DNA of 33,237 bases from an uncultured Dorea sp. (GTDB lineage: Bacteria > Bacillota > Clostridia > Lachnospirales > Lachnospiraceae): NCBI GenBank assembly GCA_947063855.1, contig CAMSTW010000040.1, positions 1 through 33,237 of the forward strand, in the 5' to 3' direction. The notes under the pieces are model-generated. The model made no database searches, had not been told where the DNA came from, and worked only from the letters and a program-made list of their open reading frames with translations. Position numbers and translations under genes: made by a program. Below, one piece after another: positions 16,387 through 24,491 of this stretch; within the stretch, counting starts at the first letter, position 1, and each line of letters begins with the position of its first letter.

Positions 16387-16412
16387 TGTGATAAGATAAA
16401 TCTATATTGTTT
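16387..16412 (+). promoter_or_regulatory. Promoter region of the YceG-HtrA fusion gene with shared motif
   Basis: TGTGATAAGAT (16387-16397), then TTGTTT (16407-16412), 30 nt and 15 nt before ATG 16428. The same two elements occur at exactly the same distances from the yceG start at 18428. TGATAAGAT would serve as an extended -10. An alternative reading here is TTGACG (16380-16385), 17 nt, TATATT (16403-16408). Either places transcription start after the in-frame TTG at 16407, supporting ATG 16428 as the real start. Confidence 0.5.
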
Positions 16413-16427
16413 AAGCGGGTGAACAAG

Positions 16428-18269
16428 ATGGAGAAAGAGATTACATACAGGCATAACATCATGAATATCAATTCCCTGGATACCTTTTTGAGTATTAAGG
16501 GTGGATTTCACGCAGGGAAGCGGGATGTGTACTTTGTCAGGGCTCTTGGATGCAGACCGGACATGGAGGAGCAGATCCTTGCCATAGACCGGAGGATGGG
16601 AAGCGAGATGCAGAAGAAGCGGCTGTTCTATACAAGGACCCGGCTGCCCTCACCGCTGATCTCGCAGGAAGATATGTATTTCTACAGCAGCCAGTTTGAG
16701 ACGTTAAAGGAGGAGCAGAAGCTGTCTGTGCGAAACCAGGAGCAGGACGGGTGGTTTAGCCGTGTGCTTGGCGCCGCATGTACGGAGACCATAGAGAAGT
16801 ACCGGCTTGCCAGGAAGGATATGACAGAATCCATAGAGAAGAATTTTGTTATAAAGCTTTTGTACTGGACGGATTGCGTGCTTGGCCGTGCACTTGCGGA
16901 TTGGGACGAGCGGAAATGCTTCAAGATTCTGGCAGAGGATGTGCAGAAGGAGCAGGAGTATCTGTTCTGTTACATGCTGACCCTGCTGGGATGTGACGTG
17001 CTGCTTCTGGAGTGCCGGAAAGATATATCCACAACAGATGTGCTGAAAGGCCTGTCCGCAGAATTCAGGAATGGAGAGTTTAAGGATACCCTGCGGTTGC
17101 CTGAGTACAGCCCCTGTGAAGCGTCATCTGCGATGCAGTCAGTACATGAAATGCAGACAATACAGGCAGAGCGCGAAGAGGTCTTTGCGGATTCTTTACG
17201 GAGCGGGGAAGGAAAAGAGATAAAGGGGCAGACAGGATTGGAAGGGAGAGCCGCAGGAAGTAAAGAGCGTGAGAGCGGAGCCGTACAGGCGCCGGGAGGG
17301 CCTGTGAGAGTGTTCATCCCGGAGAGACCAGGCAGAAGACATTCCGGCGCTCATAACCAGACCGAAAGCCAGCAACAGACGTGGCGGCAGACCGAAAGCC
17401 AGCCGCAGATGCAGGTACAATCCACAAGGCAGCAGGGACGGCGGCAGACCGAAAGCCAGCCGCAAATGCAGGTACAATCCACAAGGCAGCAGGGACGGCG
17501 GCAGTCCGAAAGCCAGCCGCAAATGCACATACAGCAACAGACGCAGTCCCGGATGGACTCGCAGCCCGGGCAGCAGCCGCGAACGCCGTTACAGTCCCGG
17601 CCGCAGATTCCGCCGCAGGCAGGAACACCGTCACAGCCTCAGTTCCAGCCGCAGCTACGGCAGCAGCCGGCAGTTCCCGGCAGCCCGGCGGGCAATCCGG
17701 AGAAAAGTTTCGAAGAACTTGCCCTGCTCGCCTCATCCATCGTCATGATAGCCGTCTACAACAGGGCGGGAGAACCCATAGCGACAGGCTCTGGCATCAT
17801 GATCGGACGGGACGGTTACATCCTCACCAACAATCATGTGACAAGAGGCGGCTGCTTCTTTGCGGTGCGGATCGAAGACGACGAGAATATCTATAAGACA
17901 AACGAGATTATAAAGTACAACACAGTCTTAGACCTTGCAGTGATCCGTATCGACCGGAGGCTTCATCCACTCCCCCTCTATAAAGGCAGGAAGCTCGTTA
18001 GAGGGCAGAAAGTCGTGGCAATCGGCAGTCCCCTTGGAATGTTCAATTCCGTTTCCGACGGCATCATATCCGGTTTCCGGGAGATCGACTCCGTAGATAT
18101 GATACAGTTTACCGCCCCAATCTCCCACGGCAGTTCCGGAGGCGCGCTTTTGAACATGCAGGGAGAAGTTATAGGCATCAGTACGGCAGGCATCGATGAA
18201 GGCCAGAACATTAATCTTGCAGTCAGTTACGAGGATATTGGCATGTTTGTAAGGGGCTTTATGAATTAA
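16428..18269 (+). CDS. YceG-like domain fused to cytoplasmic HtrA-type serine protease
   Basis: A 613-residue protein in three parts. Residues ~1-200 resemble the N-terminal part of the neighbouring YceG protein (EKNFVIKLLYW..., LTLLGCDVLLLECRKD versus QKNAYIKFMCWL..., LSNAGCDVLLVQPSGD). Residues ~300-425 are a Gln/Pro/Ser/Arg-rich linker with 19-residue repeats. Residues ~427-613 are a trypsin-like HtrA/DegP catalytic domain with triad H470 (TNNHV), D502 (LDLAVI) and S570 (GSSGGAL). There is no PDZ domain, signal peptide or membrane segment, whereas HtrA proteases are normally exported. This suggests an intracellular stress protease controlled by the YceG-like domain. A TTG in frame at 16407 is unlikely as start. 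The domain calls are firm; the function is inferred. Confidence 0.85.
   Translation: MEKEITYRHNIMNINSLDTFLSIKGGFHAGKRDVYFVRALGCRPDMEEQILAIDRRMGSEMQKKRLFYTRTRLPSPLISQEDMYFYSSQFETLKEEQKLSVRNQEQDGWFSRVLGAACTETIEKYRLARKDMTESIEKNFVIKLLYWTDCVLGRALADWDERKCFKILAEDVQKEQEYLFCYMLTLLGCDVLLLECRKDISTTDVLKGLSAEFRNGEFKDTLRLPEYSPCEASSAMQSVHEMQTIQAEREEVFADSLRSGEGKEIKGQTGLEGRAAGSKERESGAVQAPGGPVRVFIPERPGRRHSGAHNQTESQQQTWRQTESQPQMQVQSTRQQGRRQTESQPQMQVQSTRQQGRRQSESQPQMHIQQQTQSRMDSQPGQQPRTPLQSRPQIPPQAGTPSQPQFQPQLRQQPAVPGSPAGNPEKSFEELALLASSIVMIAVYNRAGEPIATGSGIMIGRDGYILTNNHVTRGGCFFAVRIEDDENIYKTNEIIKYNTVLDLAVIRIDRRLHPLPLYKGRKLVRGQKVVAIGSPLGMFNSVSDGIISGFREIDSVDMIQFTAPISHGSSGGALLNMQGEVIGISTAGIDEGQNINLAVSYEDIGMFVRGFMN
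17385..17534 (+). repeat. 57-bp in-frame tandem repeats in the YceG-HtrA linker
   Basis: Two near-identical 57-bp units (17385-17441 and 17442-17498) encode RQTESQPQMQVQSTRQQGR; a third partial copy starts at 17499. Shorter degenerate QTESQ units precede them at about 17360. The unit is a multiple of three, so expansion or contraction keeps the protease in frame. Confidence 0.92.
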
Positions 18270-18368
18270 ATTTTTGTTATATTACTCCCAGCTTCCGTCC
18301 CTTGAATATCATTTCAACCGTACAGATAGAAAATTTTCACACAATATCAGCCAATAGGCCGCAGAAAC

Positions 18369-18412
18369 TTGTAAATTCAGGTTCCGTGTGATAAGATTAT
18401 ACATAGTTGTTT
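18369..18412 (+). promoter_or_regulatory. Promoter of yceG
   Basis: TTGTAA (18369-18374), 17 nt, then extended -10 TGA-TAAGAT (TAAGAT 18392-18397), followed by TTGTTT (18407-18412) and an AGGAG ribosome binding site. TGTGATAAGAT and TTGTTT are 30 nt and 15 nt before the ATG, the same as upstream of the HtrA fusion at 16428. Confidence 0.6.
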
Positions 18413-18427
18413 GTCAGGAGAAAAGAT

Positions 18428-20674
18428 ATGAACCTTGATGATTTTTTTGTAGAAATGAGTAAGCGCAGTGAAAAAAGGGTATATTTTTACAGAATCAACC
18501 AGATCTCTGAGGAGATCGGCCGGTTTATCTACAAATACTATGAAGCTGCGCGGCAGTCAGGCGTGATCATCGAAGGAAGAATCCCCAATCCGACAGAAGC
18601 GAACCTTGCCTACTACAGTGAGATCATGGGCATGGACTTTAGCCTGAATGTCGGGTTTATATCCGCCAGTCTTAAGAGATGGCTTCCAAGACTTGGCATA
18701 CACCAGCGCGAGCATATCGCGTGCGCCGTCTATGATTGTCTTACCGGCTTAAGGAAGGCCGGCAAGACAGAGAATATGCAGAAGAACGCATATATCAAGT
18801 TCATGTGCTGGCTCTATTATAAGTTCGAACGTATCGTGAACCGGCTTGGACAGGAGCAGGTTCCTAAGATCCTGTATTGCGGACAGGTGAGCAGTTATGA
18901 ACTGATGCTCATCTCAATCCTGAGCAATGCTGGATGTGATGTGCTCCTTGTACAGCCCTCAGGAGACGGGGCGTATCTGAAGCTTGATCCGAAGTCTGAG
19001 CGTTCTGTAGAATATCCTGTCCCCGGCGGGAAGGAATTCCCGGCGGACTTTTCCCTTCGGCAGTTGTGCCGGGAGGCAGAGAAGGCGAAGCAGAATAAGG
19101 AGATATTCGGAGAAGAGACCGGACTGATCCGGTGTACTAATGCATGGACAGAAGGAAAAGGACTTCCCGATATCCTCACCGCGCCGGCGGTAAGAGGCGA
19201 CAGGCCGGATCTGTATTATAATTGTTATTGCAGGATCAATGGGGTAGAAGACAAGCTTACATACGCTGGTGGGCTGTACCAGTTCTATCTGTCGCTTAAG
19301 AATGAGAAGCGGCGGGTGGTGGTGGTCAACGGAGTCATCCCCAGACCGACGCCGGATGAGATCATGCGGGTGCGAAGGGGCAGTTACGGGAATCTTGACC
19401 AGATGCTTCTTGACCTGCAGGGGAATATACAGTACCCGGCAAGCCAGAAGCTGCGCGGCCTGCTTGTGAAGGCGTTTGCAGAAGTGGTGACGGAGGAATC
19501 CAAAGAGCCGGGAGTGAATCTGAACAGACTGCTGAATAAGGCGGTATATCTCCTGTGCTGGATTAAGCGGTATCAGGGGGAGCTGTTTCAGAACTGGAAG
19601 CTGCCGCAGGTGGGATGCTTCATCTATATGGGCGGCTGCCGGGACGCCGGCGAGGCGCTGTTTATGCGGTATCTGGCAAGGATTCCGGTGGACGTGCTGA
19701 TCTTGTGCCCGAACCTGAATGCAAGATGCTGCCTTAAGGATCCGCTTCTCTATGAGATCAACCATGAGACGTCGATGGTCCTGAACAAATTCCCGGAGCA
19801 GGACGGGCAGCTTCGGATCGGTACGGCGGCGTACCATGCGGAGCGGGAGCTGGATACACTGATGTATCAGGATTCCGGCATGTACCGGGACCAGCAGTTT
19901 GCGAAGGCGAATACCATCATGCTGCAGACCATGGATCGGGAGATCAAGATTCTGTGGAACAACGACTTGAAGTTCCGCCCTAATTTCAGCACGGTGGACG
20001 GGGTGGTAAACCTCCCGGTCATCTTCGCGAAGATGTCCGGAGTCAAGGACCGGGATGCAGCGAATTACTGGATCTTTATCAAGCAGCTGATCACGCCGGA
20101 GACGATTATGATAGACAGGGCGCCGTTTCTGACCGCGGCGACGCCTAATCCTGTGAAGATGTATGCGACAGAGTTCTTTAAGAACGGGAAGCTTAGAAGG
20201 AGCAGGATCAAGAGCCATCCGGGCTATCAGTATTCTTTTCTCAGGGAAGAGATGCAGGAGCATATCCTGGATAAGCTTGAGACGCTGATCGAACAGCGGC
20301 TGATCAGGGGAACCTTTGAGAACGGGATGGAATACACCATCGTGTCTGTGGCGCTGAACCTGCCCAAAGAGGCGGTCAGGCTCCTGCAGCAGTTTGATTT
20401 TACGAAGAAGAATCCAAAGCTTATCTATATCATGACTTCGGAAGTCCTGATGTCGGCGGAGGATTCCATCTATGTTACATTTTTGAATCTTCTGGGATTC
20501 GATGTGCTTTTCTTTGTTCCGACAGGGTATAACATCGAGAATCATTTTAATAAAAGATTAATGGAAGAGCACCAGATAGGGGACTATGTGTATGACCTGC
20601 AGGTTCCCGTCTGGGAGGCGGTTCCGTTAACAGCCCGCAAGTCATGGCGGGATATTATATTTAAGAGAGGGTAG
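18428..20674 (+). CDS. yceG: YceG family protein of the Ter/TelA module
   Basis: A 748-residue protein matching the YceG family (Pfam describes it as a putative component of a biosynthetic module). A motif of the type KILYCGQVSSYELMLISILS + GCDVLLVQPSGD (N-terminal half) recurs near the C-terminus (LIYIMTSEVLMSAEDS... LLGFDVLFFVPTGYN), so the protein seems built from two related domains. Each half resembles a nucleotide-sugar or NAD-type alpha/beta fold, but no catalytic motif is recognisable to me. In B. subtilis yceG sits directly before yceH (telA) in the stress-induced yceC-H operon; here telA also follows, 5 nt downstream. ATG 18428 is preceded by AGGAG. No transmembrane segment or signal peptide is visible. 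Confidence 0.85.
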   Translation: MNLDDFFVEMSKRSEKRVYFYRINQISEEIGRFIYKYYEAARQSGVIIEGRIPNPTEANLAYYSEIMGMDFSLNVGFISASLKRWLPRLGIHQREHIACAVYDCLTGLRKAGKTENMQKNAYIKFMCWLYYKFERIVNRLGQEQVPKILYCGQVSSYELMLISILSNAGCDVLLVQPSGDGAYLKLDPKSERSVEYPVPGGKEFPADFSLRQLCREAEKAKQNKEIFGEETGLIRCTNAWTEGKGLPDILTAPAVRGDRPDLYYNCYCRINGVEDKLTYAGGLYQFYLSLKNEKRRVVVVNGVIPRPTPDEIMRVRRGSYGNLDQMLLDLQGNIQYPASQKLRGLLVKAFAEVVTEESKEPGVNLNRLLNKAVYLLCWIKRYQGELFQNWKLPQVGCFIYMGGCRDAGEALFMRYLARIPVDVLILCPNLNARCCLKDPLLYEINHETSMVLNKFPEQDGQLRIGTAAYHAERELDTLMYQDSGMYRDQQFAKANTIMLQTMDREIKILWNNDLKFRPNFSTVDGVVNLPVIFAKMSGVKDRDAANYWIFIKQLITPETIMIDRAPFLTAATPNPVKMYATEFFKNGKLRRSRIKSHPGYQYSFLREEMQEHILDKLETLIEQRLIRGTFENGMEYTIVSVALNLPKEAVRLLQQFDFTKKNPKLIYIMTSEVLMSAEDSIYVTFLNLLGFDVLFFVPTGYNIENHFNKRLMEEHQIGDYVYDLQVPVWEAVPLTARKSWRDIIFKRG

Positions 20675-20679
20675 AGAAT

Positions 20680-21858
20680 ATGGGACTTGATTTTAGCAAG
20701 GCAGGTACGACTGTGGCCCCGGCGACGGCGGCGACAGTGGAGAATGAGATTGAGGTCGTTAAGCCGTATGACATTGCCGCCGACAGGGCGCAGATGAATG
20801 CGGAACTGGTGAATTCCCAGGAGGTGGACGCCATCGTCAGTACCATAGAGGTCTATAATCTTGAGACGATCGTCTCTTTTGGCGCGGAGGCTGCAGATGA
20901 GATCTCCAAGGCGTCGGATGTGGTGCTGAACAGCATGAGCATGCATCAGATCGACGAGTCCAGCGAGATGCTGACGGCTCTGTCCAGGATCATGGACAAA
21001 TTCGACATTGATGAGATCCGGGAGAATAAGAGTGTCTTTGGCAAGTTATTCGGGAATCTTAAGAAACAGTTAGAGAAGATTCTGGAGAAATACCACACTA
21101 TGGGAGACGAGGTCGATAAGATCTATGTCCAGCTTAAGCAGTACGAGAGCGAGATTAAGCAGTCCAACCGCAAATTAGACCAGATGTTTGAGGCGAATGT
21201 GAATTATTATCACGATCTTGTAAAATATATTCTTGCAGGAGAGCAGGCCTGCAAGGAGGTTGAGGCGTATATCGCCCAGAGGCAGGCGGAGTTTGAAGCT
21301 ACGGGGGATAATTCCATCCAGCTTGAGCTTGCCAGCCTGAACAATTCCCTTATGATGCTCGAGCAGCGTACCCAGGACTTAAGGACGGCGGAGAATATCG
21401 CCATCCAGTCGATCCCGATGATCAAGACGATGGAGTTCAGCAACATGAACCTTGTAAGGAAGATCAATTCGGCGTTTATCGTTACGCTGCCGGTATTCAA
21501 GCAGGCCCTTGCGCAGGCGATCATGCTGAAACGGCAGAAGATCCAGGCGGAGGCTATGTCGGAGCTTGACAAGAAGACCAATGAGATGCTGATCAAGAAC
21601 GCAAGGAATACGGTGGAGCAGTCGAAGATGACGGCGCGCCTTGCATCGGGAAGCTCTGTGAAGATCGAGACGCTTGAGACGACGTGGAGGACCATCGTCA
21701 ATGGAATCGACGAGACAAGGGCGATCCAGGAGAACGCCAGGAAGCAGCGCGTGGACGACGCGGCGCGCTTAGAGAGTATCAAGCAGGAATTCCTGAATTC
21801 CTACGGCGGGGCGCATCTGAACAGTAATGACCCGGCGGCAAGGAAGCGGAGGTTCTAG
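20680..21858 (+). CDS. telA: TelA/KlaA-type toxic anion resistance protein
   Basis: A 392-residue, highly charged, mostly helical protein with extended coiled-coil stretches (DEVDKIYVQLKQYESEIKQ, IQLELASLNNSLMMLEQRT) and the family core (SIPMIKTMEFSNMNLVRKIN, FIVTLPVFKQALAQAIMLKRQ, LETTWRTIVNGIDETRAIQE). This matches TelA/YceH, linked to tellurite and cell-envelope stress tolerance. It is cytoplasmic, with no signal or membrane helix. It starts 5 nt after yceG, so coupling is likely, and is followed by four terD genes. The molecular activity of TelA is not established; tellurite resistance is often a side effect of a more general stress role. Confidence 0.93.
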   Translation: MGLDFSKAGTTVAPATAATVENEIEVVKPYDIAADRAQMNAELVNSQEVDAIVSTIEVYNLETIVSFGAEAADEISKASDVVLNSMSMHQIDESSEMLTALSRIMDKFDIDEIRENKSVFGKLFGNLKKQLEKILEKYHTMGDEVDKIYVQLKQYESEIKQSNRKLDQMFEANVNYYHDLVKYILAGEQACKEVEAYIAQRQAEFEATGDNSIQLELASLNNSLMMLEQRTQDLRTAENIAIQSIPMIKTMEFSNMNLVRKINSAFIVTLPVFKQALAQAIMLKRQKIQAEAMSELDKKTNEMLIKNARNTVEQSKMTARLASGSSVKIETLETTWRTIVNGIDETRAIQENARKQRVDDAARLESIKQEFLNSYGGAHLNSNDPAARKRRF

Positions 21859-21967
21859 GCCAAATCATTTGCCAGGTGCGGTTATATAGAAGGCGGCGAA
21901 GGTATGACATGTATCCCCGGAATTTCCCGGGAATATATATGAAATAAAAAGCAAGGAGGAATACATT

Positions 21968-22549
21968 ATGCCAATTAATTTATCAAAGGGACAGAAGGTT
22001 GACCTGACCAAGAAGAATCCGGGACTTAAGAACATCATGGTAGGACTTGGATGGGATGTGAACGCGTTTGATTCAGGCGCCGATTTTGACCTGGACGCGG
22101 CGGCGTTCATGCTTGGCGCTAGTGGAAAATGCCCGACAGAGAAGGAATTCATCTTCTATGGGAACTTAGAGCACACATCTGGCGCGGTGAAGCATATGGG
22201 GGATAATCTGACGGGAGAAGGCGAAGGCGACGACGAGCAGATTGAGGTATCCCTTAAGGATATTCCGTCTAATGTCGAGAGAGTGGCGTTCACGGTTACA
22301 ATCTACGACGCAGAGCCCAGAAGGCAGAATTTCGGGCAGGTGTCCAATTCCTACATCAGGATTGTTGACGCGGATACGAACAGCGAGCTGATCCGCTATG
22401 ATCTTGGGGAGGATTTCTCCATCGAGACAGCCGTGGTGGTAGGAGAATTATACAGGCATAATGGCGAATGGAAGTTCAACGCCATAGGAAGCGGGTTCCA
22501 GGGCGGACTTGCGGCGCTTTGCGGCCATTATGGAATAGAAGTAGCATAA
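21968..22549 (+). CDS. terD: TerD-family calcium-binding stress protein (copy 1)
   Basis: A 193-residue canonical TerD domain: [35 protein letters not shown], then the acidic loop [17 protein letters not shown] and [28 protein letters not shown]. The DxDxD-type and GDN...DDE acidic residues are those that bind calcium in TerD structures. GGAGG precedes the ATG. It is the first of four tandem copies after telA and is nearly collinear with copy 2, so the pair likely arose by recent duplication. TerD proteins are cytoplasmic stress proteins (cf. B. subtilis YceC/D/E). Confidence 0.96.
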   Translation: MPINLSKGQKVDLTKKNPGLKNIMVGLGWDVNAFDSGADFDLDAAAFMLGASGKCPTEKEFIFYGNLEHTSGAVKHMGDNLTGEGEGDDEQIEVSLKDIPSNVERVAFTVTIYDAEPRRQNFGQVSNSYIRIVDADTNSELIRYDLGEDFSIETAVVVGELYRHNGEWKFNAIGSGFQGGLAALCGHYGIEVA

Positions 22550-22564
22550 GGAGGTAATAAGAAT

Positions 22565-23146
22565 ATGCCAGTAAGTTTACAAAAAGGCCAGAAAGTGAGC
22601 CTGACAAAAGGGAATCCGGGACTTAAGAAGGTGGTCGTAGGACTTGGATGGGATGTGAACCAGTTCGATACCGGCGGAGATTTTGATCTGGACGCGGCGG
22701 CATTTTTGCTGTCTGATTCCGGCAAGGTTACGAAGTCGGAGGATTTCGTATTCTACGGGAATCTTACGCATCCGTCGGGAAGCGTTCAGCATATGGGAGA
22801 TAACCGGACGGGCGCGGGAGAAGGCGACGACGAACAGATCCGGATCGATCTGTCAGGGGTTCCGGAGAATCTGACCAAGATTGCATTTACCGTGACGATC
22901 TATGAGCCGGAGCAGAGAAGGCAGAATTTCGGTCAGGTGAACAATGCGTTTATCAGGATATATAACGAGGATACAGGGGAAGAACTCTTAAGGTATGACC
23001 TGGGAGAAGATTTTTCCATCGAGACGGCCGTTGTATTCGGTGAATTATATAAGAACAATGGAGAGTGGAAATTTAACGCGATCGGAAGCGGATATCAGGG
23101 CGGCCTGGCGGCGCTTTGCGCGAACTTCGGCGTCGATGTAGAGTAA
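22565..23146 (+). CDS. terD: TerD-family calcium-binding stress protein (copy 2)
   Basis: A 193-residue TerD domain of the same length as copy 1 and strongly similar to it ([69 protein letters not shown]). All acidic calcium-ligand positions seen in copy 1 are kept. It starts 15 nt after copy 1 behind AAGGAGG. It may form homo- or hetero-oligomers with the other copies, but that is not visible in the sequence. Confidence 0.96.
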   Translation: MPVSLQKGQKVSLTKGNPGLKKVVVGLGWDVNQFDTGGDFDLDAAAFLLSDSGKVTKSEDFVFYGNLTHPSGSVQHMGDNRTGAGEGDDEQIRIDLSGVPENLTKIAFTVTIYEPEQRRQNFGQVNNAFIRIYNEDTGEELLRYDLGEDFSIETAVVFGELYKNNGEWKFNAIGSGYQGGLAALCANFGVDVE

Positions 23147-23160
23147 GAGGAGATTATACT

Positions 23161-23766
23161 ATGGCAATTAGCTTGCAAAAAGGGCAGAAGGTAAGTTTAC
23201 AGAAGAAATCGACGGCAGGACTGGGCGAGATCCTGGTGAACCTGAACTGGAATTCCACCCCGCAGAATCAGGGCTTTCTCAAGAGTCTCTTTGGCGGGAA
23301 TCAGGGGATTGACCTGGATCTTGGCTGTCTGTTTGAATTAAAGGACGGAAGCATCGGGGCCGTGCAGGCGCTGGGTAACGCCTTTGGCTCACTGACCCGT
23401 CCGCCTTATGTGTCCCTGGACGGGGACGACCGGACGGGCGCGGCTGCAGCCGGGGAGAACTTAAGGATCAACGGCAATCAGATCGCCAATATCAAGAGGA
23501 TCCTGGTGTATACGTTCATCTATGAAGGGATTGCCAACTGGCAGCAGGCGGATGCGACCGTCACAATCAAGTATCCCGGTGCGGAGGATCTGATCGTGAA
23601 GATGGATTCTTATAATTCCAGTGAGAAGATGTGCGCGCTCGCTCTGCTTGAGAATGTGAATGACGAGACCTTCAGCGTGGAGAAGATTGTTCAGTTCTAC
23701 GGAGGACATGCGCTGATGGATAAGGCTTTTGGCTGGGGTCTCAACTGGAGGCCGGGGCGCAAATAA
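23161..23766 (+). CDS. Divergent TerD-family protein (copy 3)
   Basis: A 201-residue TerD-like protein starting [23 protein letters not shown] lies before ATG 23161. The open frame extends 45 nt further back into copy 2 but without a ribosome binding site. The first acidic motif is present (GIDLDLGCLFELKDGS) and the second is altered (LDGDDRTGAAAAGENLRI, with no DDE). It carries an insertion around NSTPQNQGFLKSLFGGNQ. The C-terminus (FSVEKIVQFYGGHALMDKAFGWGLNWRPGRK) differs from the canonical WKFNAIG end. It belongs to the TerD-like subtype that accompanies canonical TerD copies in Ter operons and may have a distinct partner or ligand. Confidence 0.88.
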   Translation: MAISLQKGQKVSLQKKSTAGLGEILVNLNWNSTPQNQGFLKSLFGGNQGIDLDLGCLFELKDGSIGAVQALGNAFGSLTRPPYVSLDGDDRTGAAAAGENLRINGNQIANIKRILVYTFIYEGIANWQQADATVTIKYPGAEDLIVKMDSYNSSEKMCALALLENVNDETFSVEKIVQFYGGHALMDKAFGWGLNWRPGRK

Positions 23767-23817
23767 GGCTGGATTTGCAGACGTACAAGGTATATATAAT
23801 TTAGGAGGAATTAAGAT

Positions 23818-24408
23818 ATGTCAGTAAGCTTACAAAAGGGGCAGAAGGTCAGCCTGTCCAAGGAAAATGCGGGGCTTTCGACAGTCCTTGCGGGACTTGG
23901 ATGGGATGAAGTCCAGCAGAAGCGGGGATTCTTCGGGATGAAGACGCAGCAGGATATAGACTGTGATGCTTCTGCAATCCTGCTAAGAGACGGAAAGCTC
24001 TGTGGAAACGGCGACATTATTTACTTCGGGAATCTGGTGCATAAGTCAGGCACCATCAGACATATGGGTGATAACCTGACGGGAGCGGGAGACGGCGATG
24101 ACGAGCAGATTCTTATGGATCTTGCCAAGATACCGCCGGAGTACGACCGGATTGTGATCGTGGTGAATATCTATGAAGCATATCCGAGAAAGCAGCATTT
24201 CGGCATGATCCGCAATGCGTTCATCCGTCTTGTGGACGGCAGGAATAATCAGGAGATGTGCAGATACAATCTCACGGAGGATTATTCCGGTATGACTGCC
24301 ATGATATTCGGAGAAATCTACAGATATAAAGGTGAATGGAAATTCAGCGCCATCGGGCAAGGCACGAACGACCCGTCGCTCGGTGATCTCTGCAAGCGTT
24401 ATGTATAA
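23818..24408 (+). CDS. terD: TerD-family calcium-binding stress protein (copy 4)
   Basis: A 196-residue TerD protein ([83 protein letters not shown]). The acidic calcium motifs are complete. The insertion after GWDE (QQKRGFFGMKTQ) resembles that in copy 3 and is absent from copies 1 and 2. AGGAGG precedes the ATG. It is the last of the TerD run; a hairpin separates it from the P-type ATPase gene. Confidence 0.95.
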   Translation: MSVSLQKGQKVSLSKENAGLSTVLAGLGWDEVQQKRGFFGMKTQQDIDCDASAILLRDGKLCGNGDIIYFGNLVHKSGTIRHMGDNLTGAGDGDDEQILMDLAKIPPEYDRIVIVVNIYEAYPRKQHFGMIRNAFIRLVDGRNNQEMCRYNLTEDYSGMTAMIFGEIYRYKGEWKFSAIGQGTNDPSLGDLCKRYV

Positions 24409-24422
24409 CACGTAATACTTTT

Positions 24423-24452
24423 AAAAGAGAAACTGCAATAGGTTTTTCTTTT
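24423..24452 (+). terminator. Hairpin between terD copy 4 and the P-ATPase
   Basis: AAAAGAGAAAC (24423-24433) and GTTTTTCTTTT (24442-24452) form an 11-bp AT-rich stem (one G-U pair) with an 8-nt loop. The T-rich 3' arm could act as a weak terminator or attenuator, setting ATPase and HAD levels below those of TerD. TAAGAT at 24464-24469 just after it could be a secondary -10. Confidence 0.4.
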
Positions 24453-24491
24453 TCTGCAAATACTAAGATAAAACAGAACAGGAGAGTGCAT

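Noticed and set aside
16407-16427. TTG start adding seven residues to the YceG-HtrA fusion
   Set aside because: The position lies within the likely promoter or transcription start, and ATG 16428 matches the spacing of the paralogous yceG start.
18959-20545. A 528-codon open frame on the minus strand opposite yceG
   Set aside because: It is fully antisense to a well-supported gene, has His/Arg/Gln-rich composition typical of a shadow frame, no ribosome binding site and no recognisable domain.
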